Part shown: piece after piece, positions 43,288 to 55,890 of the stretch | How positions within the stretch are numbered: the first letter of the stretch is position 1 | Layout: every line of letters starts with the position of its first letter | Assembly: GCA_016271365.2 (NCBI GenBank) | Contig: CM028131.1 | Location: forward strand, 174,286,501-174,350,500 | Source: Neoceratodus forsteri | Taxonomy: Eukaryota; Chordata; Ceratodontiformes; Ceratodontidae | Direction: 5' to 3' | DNA: 64,000 nt | Notes under the pieces: model-generated | The model's input: only the letters and a program-made list of their open reading frames with translations | What the model was told of the DNA's origin: nothing | Database searches by the model: none | Made by a program: the position numbers and the translations under genes

Positions 43288-43970
43288 AGGCTCAGCAAAT
43301 AACAGGCAATTTAGTCCACAATCACCTACAGACAATGTTTTAGCACCAAGGCCACCCTGCTTGTTAGGTGTACAGGACAGGTACAACAGAGTGTTATTTA
43401 CCCAGCATGGAAAATTGATGCTGTGTTACTTGATGACCCACTCCAGTGGCAGCACATGCACTACAAATAACACGAAGGAAATAACTAACTCCTCAGGAAC
43501 ACCACAGCTAACTGCAGCTGGCTACAATAAAAAAAAAACTCATCACAACCCACTGCAATCTGCAGATAACAACTCAAAGCATGCCAATGCTGTCCTGTGG
43601 AGTCTTCATATTCTTTTTACAATGGTGTGTGAAAATCCTGTAACCTCATTGGTTAAAACATGACCATGGGTAAATCCTGCATAACCCACGGCTGAGGAAT
43701 GGCATTTATAAAAAACATAATTAAACACATTTTAAATTTATTTTACACATCAACCATTGTATAATCGCAACATGGCATTATAGGGTGTGAGTTATCGGGT
43801 GATTTATCCACTTCTTGTGTGGTTAAGGCATTTGACTGCACCTCATGACACACCACAAAAGGCATGGGTAAATCCTCAATAACCCACATCCTGTTGTGCC
43901 ATATTGCTTAATTAAGGCACTCCATCAAAACCCCATGATTCATTCTGACAAGCACTAAGAGGAGATCAAG
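43288..43970. other. Unassigned spacer
   Basis: No gene is seen. The phrase CATGGGTAAATCCT followed by GCATAACCCAC or CAATAACCCAC occurs at about 43664 and 43865, a small duplicated block of unknown origin. Confidence 0.4.
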
Positions 43971-43971
43971 A

Positions 43972-44185
43972 AGAAGAACAACAGATTCCTTTCTGTGTTC
44001 CTTGTCAGGAGCAGATCATAAAACACCTTGACGACCTCTGTCTCTGCATTATGATGAGGTCAGAAACTTGACTGGAATGGCTCATACAGAAGATGCCATA
44101 CTTCTTGATGTGAGCTTCAAGCTGCATCACCACTGCCTTCTCAGTATCCTTCCCCAGAAAGGGAAGTTTTAAGACAAGTCTGCAG
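43972..44185 (-). pseudogene. LINE reverse transcriptase scrap
   Basis: The minus-strand reading gives LPFLGKDTEKAVVMQLEAHI, equivalent to the LPFLSKILEKVVA.QL block of L2-like reverse transcriptases, followed by a degraded QSGF region. It ends at the edge of repeat R copy 2. Confidence 0.55.
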
Positions 44186-44864
44186 TCACAAACACATTAG
44201 GAATCAAAACAAAACAAGAATTTATCAATGCCGAATGTTCTCTTGTTGGCATTGGCATTAATAGTGCAGAAGTTAGAGAGATACATAATAGGATTAGCAG
44301 TGAAGTATTGAACTGGTGACAATCCCACCTCCACCCTGCAGAGACTGACAGGCACTGGGATGTGCCTTTGGGTCATTGGCCATAATGCTCACACCATTTC
44401 ACCTCACCCTACCCTACAGACACTAATGCGTGTCACAGTGTGCCTTAGAGTCTACGGTCTTTATGCTCACCGCATGCCATAAGGAAATACTCTGAGAAGG
44501 GTGCACTATAGGAAAACAGGGTGAACTTTGGGGCTGAAGAGTCCAAGGCACACCTTGATGCCTGTCAGTGGGTGCAGGCTGGGGATGGAATGGCATGAGC
44601 ATTACAGCTGAAAATCCCAAATGACACCCTTGACGCCTGTCAGTCTCTACATGGTGGGGCGTTACAGTTGGAAACCCTAATGCCCCATGCTTTTGTTGGT
44701 TATTTTCACTCCAAATTTTTAACATGGGCTTTTTGTGACCCCACCTCATGAACAGTGGCATTATCAGTTCAATAGCCGAAAGGAGATTTTGCACAGCTAC
44801 TGTGCCATTTGGCGCCACTGATACAAAAACACATTTTGGGCAGGATGTTAAAAATGACAGTTGT

Positions 44865-45237
44865 AATAATAATAATAATACTTTATTTTTTGTGTGCCTT
44901 TCAGGCATCAAGGTGCAATACAATAAGATAATAAAATACAATAAAGTCAACATCATAAAACTAAAACAGAGTCAGATCAGTAAACAATACAGCCATAGGC
45001 TTTTTCCCAAAGGAAAGATTTCAAAGCATGTTTAAAACTCCCCACAGTCATGCACTCCCTAATCCGATGGGGTAGAGAATTCCAAAGGGAAGGGGCTGCA
45101 AACATAAAGGCACGAGCCCCAGCAGATTTTAAGGTCACCCTTGGAATCTCTAGCAACCCCTCATCGGCTGAGCAGAGCGATCTCACAGGGTGGTAATGGA
45201 TCAGGAGTTCTTTCAGGTAATCAGTTCTGTTGTGCAG
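44865..45237 (-). mobile_element. L2-like LINE 3' fragment (L2-3)
   Basis: On the minus strand this encodes the C-terminal end of ORF2 (SADEGLLEIPRVTLKSAGAR, APSLWNSLPHRIRE, FKHALKSFLWEKAYG) and ends in a (TTATTATTA)n-type tail at 44865. It is inserted in an R tandem unit, where the expected TGACAGCTGTACTGTTCAT reading resumes at about 45238. A short TGT/CTGT duplication is possible. Confidence 0.85.
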
Positions 45238-45887
45238 AACTGTACTGTTCATGAAGAGGTGTTAAAAAATGGTAATGTTGAAAATCTTGAGTGAAAATGT
45301 GGAAAAGTGGAGAAGTCATAAATGCGTGTATAAACGGGGCAACAGACACTGGTAACACAATTATTTTGAGGATTTTTTTAACTAAATTTTCAACATAGGC
45401 ATTTTGGGACCCCCGCTGATGAACATGACAGCTGCACCATTCATAAGGAGGTATAAAGAAATGGCAATGTTGAAAATCTGGAGTGAAAATATTGAAAAAA
45501 TCTCAAAGTTACTAGCGTATGTGGAAACTGCACAACACACGCTCATAACATAAATAATTTTGGGGAAATTTTTCACCAGATTTTCTACATAGGCATTTTT
45601 CTTAATCTGTCCCAAACGTTGATTTCCCACAGCGATGGTACCATTGTGTGCCAGATGTACAAAAATACATTTTGGACAGGATATGAAAAAATGACAGCTG
45701 TACTGTTCATAAGGAGGTGTAAAATGGTAATGTTGAAAATCTGGAGTTAAAAAATATTAAAAAGTCTCAATGAATGAATGAATGAATGAATGCTTTATTT
45801 CTAAAAAGCGCCTTTCCAAAACCAAGGCGCTTTTACAACAAATCAATACATAAATCTTAAATTCCTAAAAACAATCCATAAATATAT

Positions 45888-48693
45888 TTAAAAATCCGGA
45901 TATTCAAGGTTAAACAGATATGTCTTCAAAGCTGATTTAAAGCTTTGGACAGTCAGGCATTCTTTCACCTGATGAGGTAGAGAATTCCACAGGGTTGGAG
46001 CCATGAAACTAAATGATCTTGCCCCTGATGTCTTTAAGTGAACCCTAGGAATCTCTAGCAATCCCTCATCGGTGAATTGGAGCCAACAGGAAGAACAGTA
46101 AGAGCAAAGAAGATCTTTCAGGTAACTAGGTCCCTGATTGTGTAGGGCCTTATAGGTCAGCAGACCGACCATGAAGGTGATTCGCCATTGAATTGGCAGC
46201 CAGTGCAGTCCACGGAGGACAGGCGTTATATGACTGGCCCTTGACGTACCAGTCAAAAGCCTGGCCACTGCATTCTGCACCAGCTGCAAATGGCGAATAT
46301 CCACCGGTGTCTCTATAGGTGAAGTAGGCGCTAATAGTCCGCTGCCGGGAGGTAACGAAGGCATGGACCAATGTTGGAAGGTCATCAACGGAATCAGATG
46401 CTTCACTCGGCTATATTCCTCAGATGGTAAAATGAGGTTTTGACAACAGCTAACACCTGATGTTTGAGGTCAGACAGTCATCAAATATAATGCCCAAGTT
46501 CTGCACCTGGTCTGAGGTCGTCAGCTGGGTCCCCCATGCCAAAGACCTCAGGGTGACCCAGTCAACGAACCTACCCCTCGATGGCCTGGGTCCACCAACA
46601 ACACCTCAGTTTTTTCAGGGTTTAACCGCAAATAGCTCACAGTCATCCAGTCCTGAATTTCGGTAAGACAGTTATTAAAGACCGAGACAGCATCACCCTG
46701 GCCAGGCACAAAGGACATGTACAGCTGAGTATCATCTGCATAGCAGTAAAAACTGAAGCCGTACCACCTAATGATCACTCCCAATGGCAGCATATATACC
46801 GCAAATAACATGGGTGCTAAGATAGAGCCCTGCGGCACCCCAGACAATAGGGGGAGTGGTGTCGAGGAACAAATCCCAGACACCACCCTCTGAGTCCTAC
46901 CCTCGAGGAATGATCGAAACCAACTGAGGACTAAACCAGATAGCCCACAGATAACCCGCAGGTGCTCCAAAAGAACCCCATGATTAATGGTATCAAATGC
47001 TGCAGAGAGATCAAGAAGGACCAAGATGGAATGAGTCTTTCGATCTCTCACTATTAGGAGGTCATTTAGTACTCTAACAAGGGCTGTCTCGGTACTATGT
47101 CTTTTCCTAAATCCTGACTGGAGAGAATCACAGACATTATGGCTGGTCAAATGATCATACAACTGCAACGCAACCACCTTCTCAATAACCTTGCCTACAA
47201 AAGGTAGGTTAGAGACAGGCCTGTAGTTGGCCAGACATTCCGGGTCTAAGGAGGTTTTTTTTAGAAGGGGCCTAATCACGGTTTCCTTCAAGAGGTTAGG
47301 AAAGATCCCCTTCTCCAATGACAACCAGATTATCTCAGCAAGGATTGGGCCGATGTTGTCCACACATCCTACTAAGAGGCAGGTGGGGCCCGGATCCAAA
47401 CTACAGTTGGTCGGTCGCAGTGATTGGACGATCATCACTATGTCACTGATTGTGGGTCGGTCAAAATCAGACCACACAAACTGGGTGTCTGACATCTCCT
47501 GCCAACCACTACAACTCCCATTTGAGAGAGTTAAAAGGAGATCAGACCTGATTGTGGCAACCTTATGTGCAAAGAATCGAGCAAACTCCTCACAGCGTTC
47601 CTGTGAAAATGCTCTCTCGGGCTGAAGACAGAGTAGATTGCACAGTCTGTCCACAGTCCGAAAGAGCTGGGCTGGTCGATTCTGTGCAGCAGCAATTTCC
47701 ATGGACAGGAATTCTGCCTACAGGTAATTGCTGATTGATAGACATGATAGTGGTCCATCAAATTAAGCCTGTCACACTCCAGACCCGATTTCCGCCAACA
47801 TCTCTCAAGCCTTCTTCCCACTCTCCTGAACTCCCTCAAGGTCTCATCGAACCAAAGAGACTTTGGGCTTAAGGATGAGGGCTCGAACATGTTCAGAAGC
47901 AATGGAATCTAGGGCCCCTACTATGGCCTTATTATAGGCAAGAACCAGGTCCCCAGGATCCATGCATTCACTAGGCAAACTCGATAGATCCTGCACCGCC
48001 ATCAGGTCTTCTGGGGTAACACACCTCAAAGGGTGGTACCGGACCATCTCTGTAGAAACCGACCTACCGGGGGGGGGGGTCAGGAAACTGAACCCGATGG
48101 TGTGATGGTCAGACCATCCAACTGGCTCCACCATCAAATTGGATATCTCCATCCCCAGGAGGAATACAAAATCCAATGAATGACCATCTATATAGGTAGA
48201 GGATGAAATAACCTGTGTAAAGCCCAGCTAATTCATTAGCTGGAGGAAGTTAGAACCAAACTGCGAGAGTTCATCATCGACCCAGGCATTGAAATCCCCC
48301 AGGATCAGCCATCTGGAGGATCCCAATGTCATGTTGATGATGAAGTCTGTGACTTCCCGCAGGAAAACATTCCCATTTCCTGGTGGATGGTTAATGAGAA
48401 GAATCCTGTACCCCACACCCTCACCCAGGATACATTCAAAAGATTTGTTAGTTCCCACTACTATCTCCATCAGACTCAGTTCCATTCTAAAACAGATTGC
48501 CACCCCCCCCACCTCTATGATCCAATCTCAGACGGTGTATCACCGAGTACCCGACTGGTATAGCTGAAGCCAGAACAGGGCCAGCATTTTCATCCAGCCA
48601 GGTCTCGGTGATGCACACCAGGTCCGATGATCCGACAAGATCAGCTATTATAGCAATCTTGTTTTTAATGGACCTGGCATTACATAACACCAT
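45888..48693 (-). pseudogene. L2-2 ORF2: endonuclease and reverse transcriptase
   Basis: The endonuclease starts in 48693-48487 (CNARSIKNKIAIIADLV, CITETWLDENAG), continues in other frames with ILGDFNAWVDDELSQFGSNF (48280) and VGWSDHHTIGFSF (48120). The reverse transcriptase is open for 384 codons (47702-46548): LDPGPTCLLVGC, NYRPVSNLPFVGKVIEKVVA, QSGFRKRHSTETALVRVLND, LDLSAAFDTINHGVLL, GVPQGSILAPMLFAVYMLP and YCYADDTQLYMSF, so all catalytic motifs are intact. The C-terminus is at 46406-45888 (LQLVQNAVARLLTGTSRA, APTLWNSLPHQVKE). At least four frame changes exclude a working product. Confidence 0.9.
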
Positions 48694-49129
48694 CCGAGTT
48701 GGATGATTTGCCAGTGAAGACTGAGTTACCTGCCTGCTAAAAGCAGAGCCCTTGGGTACGGGAATCAGGCAAGGTAAACCTCTTTCCTGAACCTATTTCA
48801 CCCCAGGGCATTTTCTTGTCCTCATTGTCCCAATCTGTCTGCTCTTTTCCATTCCTCCTCCAGGTCGGGCCCCCACCTTCCTCCTCCTCACAATCCCTCA
48901 AGCCCTACAACATCTATATACTCTGGGGACAATGGGGGCAATTAAAAGGGCGGAGGTCCCTAAGCTGGGAGGGGGAATAATGCCTGACCATCTGAATAAC
49001 TCCTCAACACATCTTCACACAAAAATATACACACTAAAACCCCCAAAAATAAAAATAAAAATAGAATTAATAAAAACAAACAGTTCTCTCCAAAACAGTT
49101 TTTAAATCTTGGGTGCTCTCATCTCTCCA

Positions 49130-49545
49130 GATAGTTATCACCAAATAGTTGTTATTTCAACCACCAATGCACTCTCACTGCCTTCAGGTTATAATTATAA
49201 TCAAAATAAAGTTAAGCAAAGAATTAAAACGAAAAATAATGTCTCTTCTTTAATGTCGATAAACAGTTAATCAGCCCCCAAACCCTTTCACTGTGATGGA
49301 GACTGAAACAGTACGGCACTCTCACTGCCTTCACAGAGCTTGTAGTCAGACAAATATTAAGCAAAAGTGATTTGTAAAGGAGATATCACTTCAGTGTCCA
49401 TGAACAGCTAATCAGCCCCCAAACCCTCTCACTGTGAGGGAGACTGAAACAGCATGGCACTCTCACTGCCATCACAGAATTTGTAGTCAGACAAAATTAG
49501 GCAGAGAAATTTGTAGGAAAAATGTCACTTCCACAGTGATTTGGT
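49130..49545 (-). promoter_or_regulatory. Tandem repeats in the L2-2 5' region
   Basis: Three units share GCACTCTCACTGCC (49170, 49316, 49457), and AATCAGCCCCCAAACCCT occurs in two (49270, 49411). The spacing is 141-146 bp. Their position upstream of the ORFs suggests promoter monomers; that is inference. Confidence 0.6.
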
Positions 49546-51995
49546 TAATACAGGAGCGGGCCCCAAACAAATCCAAGAGGGAAACTAACACTGCCAAAGC
49601 TAACAGCCACTACTATGGGTTTCTGCCGAGACCAACTCACCAGTCGGCCCCCCGAAGAAACCCAGAGCGCGAACAGCCCTACCACCTGTTATCCGGCTAG
49701 CAAGGCCCTGTCCCCGTGTAGCTATTGACTTCAGCAGGCAGGCCCCTCGCAGGATCAGGATCACCAATTCAGCAGCAATAGTAAGTTGTTTTAGAACTCC
49801 TACTCCTACCAGTAGGTTTGTGTTGGGGTTGAAAACTTCACCCAATAACTTAGTTCCAAAGGATTATTGAATTAATCAGCAACAGAGATCAAAAATCCAC
49901 AAACAATAATCCGATCAACTTCCAAGTTAAATTCCCCAATAGTTCATCACATCTTTAGAGTGCTTTCAGATGTTCAAAACCTCCAACAATCAATAGGAAT
50001 CCAAAGTAATCCTCAGGGCATGTTAACCTGGCCTAGCCAGATCGCCACTATCACCTCCTTGGATCCTTCTCAGCACTCAGCTCGAAGCAAAAGGACAAAT
50101 AGACCCTCAGTTCGATCGCTCCAGGTCACCACCACTGGCCCAATCCAAAAAGCTAGATATCACCACAGATGTATACAGGTCTATAAAGTCCACCAACTGG
50201 TATCACTCTGGCAACCTGCTTCCCTCCGGTCTCTGTCCGGACACGGTCTCTCCTAAAAGTTCCAAGTCAGCCAAAAGGGCCTTCCTGATCCAGAAACAGT
50301 CCGAGAAAAGTCCTGCATCCAAATGGCAAGCAGCAGGACAGGACGCCATGACTAAGGAAGCAAACAACGCGGTATTGCTGACCAGCTCCGGCAGACACAC
50401 ATGGAAATCCACCCCGCAGCTGGTCAGCAGCACTCCCAGCCGCAGCGCACGGAATCTCAGTCGGCCTTCAAAAACACACAAGGAGAGCTCCAGGTAGAGA
50501 GACAATCTCAAATTGAATATCCTCCAAGCTATCCTCCAACAAACAGCATGTACAGTACTCCCAGTAGGATTCCAGACAGGGAAGCCAGTCAGAATAAATC
50601 AAAGTTATGAGAGGCATGGAAACGGCACAATGCATGCTCGTAACAGTCGTTTTTAGGAATTTTTTCACCAAATGTTCAACATAAGCATTTTGAGACCTCT
50701 GCTCATGATCAGTGATACTGTCATTTTCTCAATTTGTCCCAAACATTGATTTCCCACAGTGAACGTGGCATTGTGCACCAGATGTGTGAAAACACATTCT
50801 GGGCAGGATGTGCAAAATGACAGCTATACCATTCATAAGGAGGTGTAAAAAATGGCAATGTTGAAAATCTGGTCTGAAAATATTAAAAATTCTCAAAGTT
50901 ACGAGTGTGCATGGAAACTGCACAATGCACACTCATAACACAGTCATTTTTTGGAATTTGTTCACCAAATTTGCAACAAAGAATTTTGGGTACCCACCTC
51001 ATGAACAGTGGCACTGTCGTTTCATTAATCAGTCCCGAAAGATGATTCCATGCAGTGACTGTGAAATCACCTTTCCGGACTGAATAACAAAATGACAGTA
51101 ACTGAGTTTGTTAGTTGGAGTCCCAAGAACCCCATGTCGAAAACATGGAGCCAAAAGTCACAAAAATGGCTGAGATATCCACCTAAGTTGACCCCACCAT
51201 TTATGCCATTATACAGTTTACCAGAATTTCGTCAGTTCTCGGTCAGCTTTAAGAGTGCAGACTTGTTCCTGCTTCACCAAAGGTCATCTTGCCAGGCTCT
51301 GGAGGTAAGTATGAGGTGAGGCGGTGTGTGGGAAGATGGGCTGAAAAGAGGGTGGGTGCAGCTTGGGGACGGGTCACCAGAGACATTGAGGGACCATTTT
51401 TTACAGGCTAAAAAACAAAACAAACAACAGCGCGGGTGTTTTTTTTTCCTTACAAGTGTATGAAACAATGTTGGGTACACTGGGGAGGGCTCCCCAACTG
51501 CCCCAAGACTTTGGGGGCATGATGTTTGCCACACTGGGGTGGGCTTCTAGTGTGGTTCACAATGGAGGTGGGCAGGGGCACAAAAATGCAGACAAGGTCG
51601 ACTTCTGAATACAGGGAGGCACATTGGGGTGGGCTCCCAGTGTGCCACACAATCTTGGGGGTTTACACATGCCAGCTTGCTACTGCTTGGAAGAGGCAGA
51701 CGATGAATCCGCTGCCACGTTTATTTTCATGTTACACCACGCAAGGCACATAGTGGAGGCATGTCATCGGTGCCACTGCATAACAAGCTTGGCTCTGATT
51801 GCAGTAGCGAAATTGTTTCAAGTCGGTGGCATTGAAAAACACTTGTGTCACTGCTAGCATGCTCGCTAATTGTCAAATGAGGGGCGCATATTCTAAAGTG
51901 TGCCCTACATTTGCCAAAACTGACAAACCTCTGCATCTCTCCTACTGCCACAATATGTTGCTTGCATGTGCACAAGACAACATACATTTTTTTTT

Positions 51996-52369
51996 CTTTA
52001 GAAATGGTCTACTGAGTCTTTTTTAGAAAACCTCTAGAAAACAACCAGTGAAAGGGAACCACACATAATGCTGGCAAGCAAAGGATCCATGACATCATGG
52101 CAGGATGCCAATAGCTGTGTCATCCTAGGGTCCCAGTCTCAGAAGGTGGGATGCAAACCCATGATCACTGCAAACATTCCTCTGATGAAATTAGTTAAAT
52201 ATCACTCACAGCCCCTAGAATGTTTCAGTACCTTTCCTTTAAGCCACTGCTGGCTCCTGTAGAGATTCCATTGCTAACTGATGACATTCCATCCATTCCG
52301 TCCAGGAAGAATTGACTAAACTAGCGACATATATCTAGGGACAAGTCAACACTACACCAGACTGCATGC
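51996..52369. other. Unassigned spacer
   Basis: No gene is visible. One short tRNA-like or SINE-like phrase (GGGATGCAAACCCATGATCA at 52147) might be a decayed B box, but nothing around it supports this. Confidence 0.4.
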
Positions 52370-52635
52370 AGGACAGCCATATTAGCCTGTCCACAGTGTG
52401 GAAGAACTGCACTGGTCTGTCGTCATCTAAACATTAGCCCATGACATGAATTCAGCCTTTTTCAGGGTTATTGCCCCCCTTATCGTGTGTATTATGTGGC
52501 CTTAGAGCCGCTGTGTCATCTGCAGAGCTCATCTTCTTCTAGCAATGCTCTAACCTCCGTCCTGTTGCCATTAACATGGCAAGAGGAGGGGCTTTAGGAT
52601 AGACAAAGAGGAGAAGAGAACGAGAGTCTGTGGTA
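52370..52635 (-). mobile_element. L2-like LINE scrap
   Basis: The segment AGCCTGTCCACAGTGTGGAA then GAACTGCACTGGTCTG, followed by CATGAATTCAGCCTTTTTC, matches the minus-strand L2-2 region at 47640-47725 (CACAGTCTGTCCACAGTCCG..., GGACAGGAATTCTGCC). It lies between the endonuclease and reverse transcriptase. Stops are frequent. Confidence 0.65.
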
Positions 52636-53078
52636 AAACTGTACATTTAATGAAAGATCAGTAACAACAATGAATTGTGCAGCACAGCATGTATTCTGCA
52701 GCTGGAAGCAAGTTTTTCAGAAATTCCCACAGATGTGGAACTGCAGATTTTAAGGGACCTTGCATATATTACACAGCTGTATTTGTCTTTTGCTCCTGTT
52801 GGGGTATGATCAGGGGTTTCATTTGAACAATGTCATCAGGCAATCAGAGGTTGGCTTGCCTCAGTTGATTGGTGCTCAACCCCTATAAGTCTGAGCTGCT
52901 CCAAATGAGGACTGATAGGCAGTTATCAACTTTGAATAATAGCTTCAGACTCCCTGTCCTTGACAGCGTGCATCTGAAAGAGGGAGAGGTTCACAGCCTG
53001 GGAGTAGCCCTCGACAGACAATTGACATTTCCATCTGAAGTGTCATATGTGGTTATGGGTTTGTTTCTGTCATATGAA

Positions 53079-53274
53079 AATAATCATCAGGCTATTCCTC
53101 CTTCTTAATGCTGCTGCACTCTGCACTTTGGGGTACCCCTTTGTCTAGCCTCAGACTGATTACTGCAATGAGCAGTAATAATCATCAGGCTATTCCTCCT
53201 TCTTAATGGTGCTGCACTCTACACTTTGGGGTAGACCTTTGTCTAGCCTCGGACTGATTACTGCAATGAGCTCT
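53079..53274 (+). repeat. 98-bp tandem duplication inside LINE F
   Basis: AATAATCATCAGGCTATTCC begins both halves at 53079 and 53177, and both end with GATTACTGCAATGAG. Only a few substitutions separate them, so the duplication is younger than the LINE's other damage. Confidence 0.9.
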
Positions 53275-53809
53275 ATATAGGGCAAATGCTTTAGTCAATT
53301 GTATTGCCTGCAGCTAGACAATAGCTCTGCAGCAAGGTCTCTGACTTCTGCTCAGAAGACAGACCATATCACTTCCCTTGCTCAGAGATCTAGGTTGGCT
53401 GCAGTAAGGTGGTGCATTTAATACAAGGTTCTGTTTATTAACATATGGTATAAGGCTTTGAATGAACTAGGCCCCCAATATCTCAACAACATCTTGACCC
53501 CCTACGCTCCAGCCAGAATGGTAAGGTACTTGAAATGGGACACTTGAAAGAACCATCAACTCAGTTAAAGTTTGCTGATGATCATACTGTAGAACATGCT
53601 TCAAGTGAAAGTCTCTGGACCATCAGAAATTTTGCATGATGGCAGAGTAATTTTATCATAGGGTCAGACTGTTCTGTTTTCTCTAGTACTTTGCTGGAAG
53701 TTTTTTCTTTATTAGGGCATATTTATCTATTTTTTTACTTTGTAGTTTTGTAAAAGTGCTACTAGACAAGGAGGAGCAAGTCAAATAAATAAACTAGTAT
53801 TGCTACAAT

Positions 53810-54205
53810 GATTTCAAGAACAGCAACTGGTGAAATTAATCCTTGAACTACACCCGGTAAAATGCTGACACTAGTTCATGAACAGCACCTATGAAAACAG
53901 TGAAATGAGATCTAGAATGGGGCCAGGTAACTTACTGATTTTAATACAAGAGCACAAATGAAAACCGTTGAAATGTATCTTATCTTATAACAGGACCTAG
54001 AAAAAAAAACTAAAATGAATCCAAGAGTAGAACTGTGTCAAATACTCAAACACAGAATCTGGTGAATCACTTTAATCAATCTAGTAGCAGAACATGGTGA
54101 CTCACTGAAGTTAGTCCAATTGCAGAACCTGATGAATCACTGCAATTATTCCAAGAACAGCATCTACTGAATCATTAAAATTAATCCAGAAACTATAGCT
54201 GGTGA
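53810..54205. repeat. Degenerate 41-bp minisatellite
   Basis: Decayed units share AGCAGAACCTGATGAATCAC and a following AATTAATCC/AATTATTCC. The clearest units start at about 54082, 54123 and 54164. Divergence is high toward the left edge. Confidence 0.55.
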
Positions 54206-55079
54206 AACAAAATACAGTAGTTCAGCAAAAACAGGATAATGTGAAAAACAGATGGGAAAGGATACACCTATGCGTTGTCTTTCAGATCTGGAAAGAAGTC
54301 CATCTGTTCTCCCATATACACTCAGACCACAGACTCTGGGCTCATCAGGCTGAACACAACCTACAACAACATTTGTCAGTTTGTCCTGATGGCACCTTAC
54401 TCAACTCACCACTGCACCTTCTACCAGACAATCAGGTGGCTCCCCCCCCCCCAGCCTGTTGCAACTACCACCTTGTTTGCTTTGTGGACAAATCTATTAG
54501 GGAAAAGATGCACCCCCACAAGACTAAACCTTACTACCAGGGCCTCCAGAACTTATCTAACCTTATGCTTGAGCATCCTCATGTCACCACATGGATGAGA
54601 CAGAAGGGTTTCTCCTCAGCTGCACCAATCATATGGAACAGCCTGTCTGTCCCTCTACAGGCACTGGAATCACACCCCCTGTTCAAATCCCAGTTAATGT
54701 CTCTTCTTGCAGGGCCAGCCATGTGCTCTGAGCTGACTGCCTTGCCCCACCCAGGAGCTGCTGGATGGCCCCTGTTCTACTACCTGGATTTATTGTATTC
54801 TGTATATGTATCTGCATAATGTATTTGATGCTGTACTGGATGTCTTACTGTGATTCTGCAGTGCTCAGCACCACTGTGTACTTTCAATTGTATGTTCTGT
54901 TATCACTTCATGCACTAATTTTGCACTAATCATTGTGTTTCTACTAGTGTGCTCAGATACTTACACCTACCCAAATATCTTCTTGTACCATGTCTGATGT
55001 GCCATCTCAATGGCCTGAGTCAGGCCGGAAAATGGTCTCTGGGATCCGTGCACCCACCCGGATAACAAAGAAATAAATA

Positions 55080-55540
55080 AATGAAATGAGAGCTGGTCAA
55101 TCCCGGTTATGGCACTTGCAGTTTGGTTATTTTCCTAAAACAATTACCTGATGCACAGAAAGGACAGTCAACAGTCATACATTAAATCAGTCATATCATT
55201 TCAAATTCAGCATTCACAAGGACTATGAAATAGGCAATGCTGAATTTAAGAACAGGTGCATACTACAATAAAGGTTGTAAGCTATAACATTTATAGCAGT
55301 GTTATTTAAAGGAATAGTTTATGTTAAAAAAATTTATATAATCCCTTATGCATGCTTTATTAGCACTCTGGTGTTGATTTCTGTGGTCATTTGTGTTTCC
55401 AAATCCATTTACAATGTTATAGCTTGCATTTTGTGGCCTGAAGTTAGCACTCATGCCCTTATCATACCATAAGATCAGGAAATTGTTTGTTACAATTTAT
55501 GCCTGTCCTATTATTTAATTATGCATTTGTAATATTTTGA
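55080..55540. other. Unassigned AT-rich spacer
   Basis: No gene or repeat is recognised. Confidence 0.45.
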
Positions 55541-55544
55541 CCAG

Positions 55545-55890
55545 AAAAGGCACCCTGTGCTGTGTCGGAATTGTGCATTATATGGACCTGTTTTATTAAT
55601 AGGTGGCCTGTTGCACATGATGCAAATTCTCCTCTCTACTTCTGTAAGAGCTTGGGGATTTTAAATCCCTCCTTCCTGAGCAGTGATTAGAGATAGGCAG
55701 AAGGACCTATGTTTAATGCCTCATCCGAAGAAAGGCACTCAGTAATACTGAACCTCCACTGTACTGCACTACAGTGTCAGCTATGGCTTTTATACCAAAT
55801 CGTGCACATAATGTGGGATTAGAACCCATGACCTTGTAATCTTCTGCTCAAAGAAGTGAGTGTGCTACCTGCTGAGCTACTGATAATGAC
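55545..55890 (-). mobile_element. tRNA-derived SINE
   Basis: Read on the minus strand from 55885, the sequence CAGTAGCTCAGCAGGTAGCA is a D-arm/A-box and GGTCATGGGTTCTAATCCCA is a T-arm/B-box, separated by about 30 bases like an anticodon arm. The body continues with a GGCATTAAACATAGG region, and the far end near 55545 has the GACCAGAAAAGGCACCC tail seen in other SINE-like pieces here. The head is tRNA-like, but no acceptor stem closes, so it is not a tRNA gene. Confidence 0.6.

Larger units (their letters stand above)
45771..50598 (-). mobile_element. L2-like LINE, about full length (L2-2), 4828 bp
   Basis: TCAA at 45767-45770 and 50599-50602 flanks the insert, and the interrupted R unit reads straight through once it is removed. 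From the 3' end: a (TGAA)n tail, a 3' UTR with CCTTGGTTTTGGAAAGGCGC, ORF2 (48693-45888), then a non-coding 5' region of about 1.9 kb with three tandem 141-146-bp units at 49130-49545. The 5' half may hold a decayed ORF1 (50511-50203 is open, without a known domain). ORF2 is broken by several frameshifts. Confidence 0.85.
44204..51995 (-). mobile_element. Unnamed long repeat R, copy 2, inverted and split by two L2 insertions
   Basis: Read on the minus strand, this follows the order of the 5166-7819 copy from its left end (about 51995, CTTGTGCACATGCAAGCAAC) to its right end (about 44204, CGGCATTGATAAATTC). About 2.6 kb is R itself; 44865-45237 and 45771-50598 are L2 insertions. The tandem part holds about five 300-bp units (44700-44864, 45238-45770, 50599-51190) against about two in copy 1. 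No ORF is recognisable, and flanking target duplications were not found. Confidence 0.7.
52875..55075 (+). mobile_element. LINE fragment F (L2-like, C-terminal ORF2 and 3' end)
   Basis: The plus-strand coding order is NPYKSELLQM, VHSLGVALDRQLTFPSEVS (about 52960), TDYCNELYIG (about 53270), LGPQYLNNILTPYAPARM-type sequence (about 53465), and QKGFSSAAPIIWNSLSVPLQ (54605). It then has a 3' UTR and an AATAAATAAATGAA tail (55070). This is the post-RT region and end of an L2/CR1-like LINE. It contains a 98-bp tandem duplication (53079-53274) and a degenerate minisatellite (53810-54205), and perhaps a larger foreign piece between about 53560 and 54290. Confidence 0.7.

Noticed and set aside
54202..54819. 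205-codon frame as an independent gene
   Set aside because: Its second half is the C-terminal end of a LINE ORF2 (GFSSAAPIIWNSLSVP), followed by a LINE-like tail.
55826..55885. tRNA gene on the minus strand
   Set aside because: A- and B-box words are good, but no acceptor stem or anticodon arm closes; better explained as the head of a SINE.
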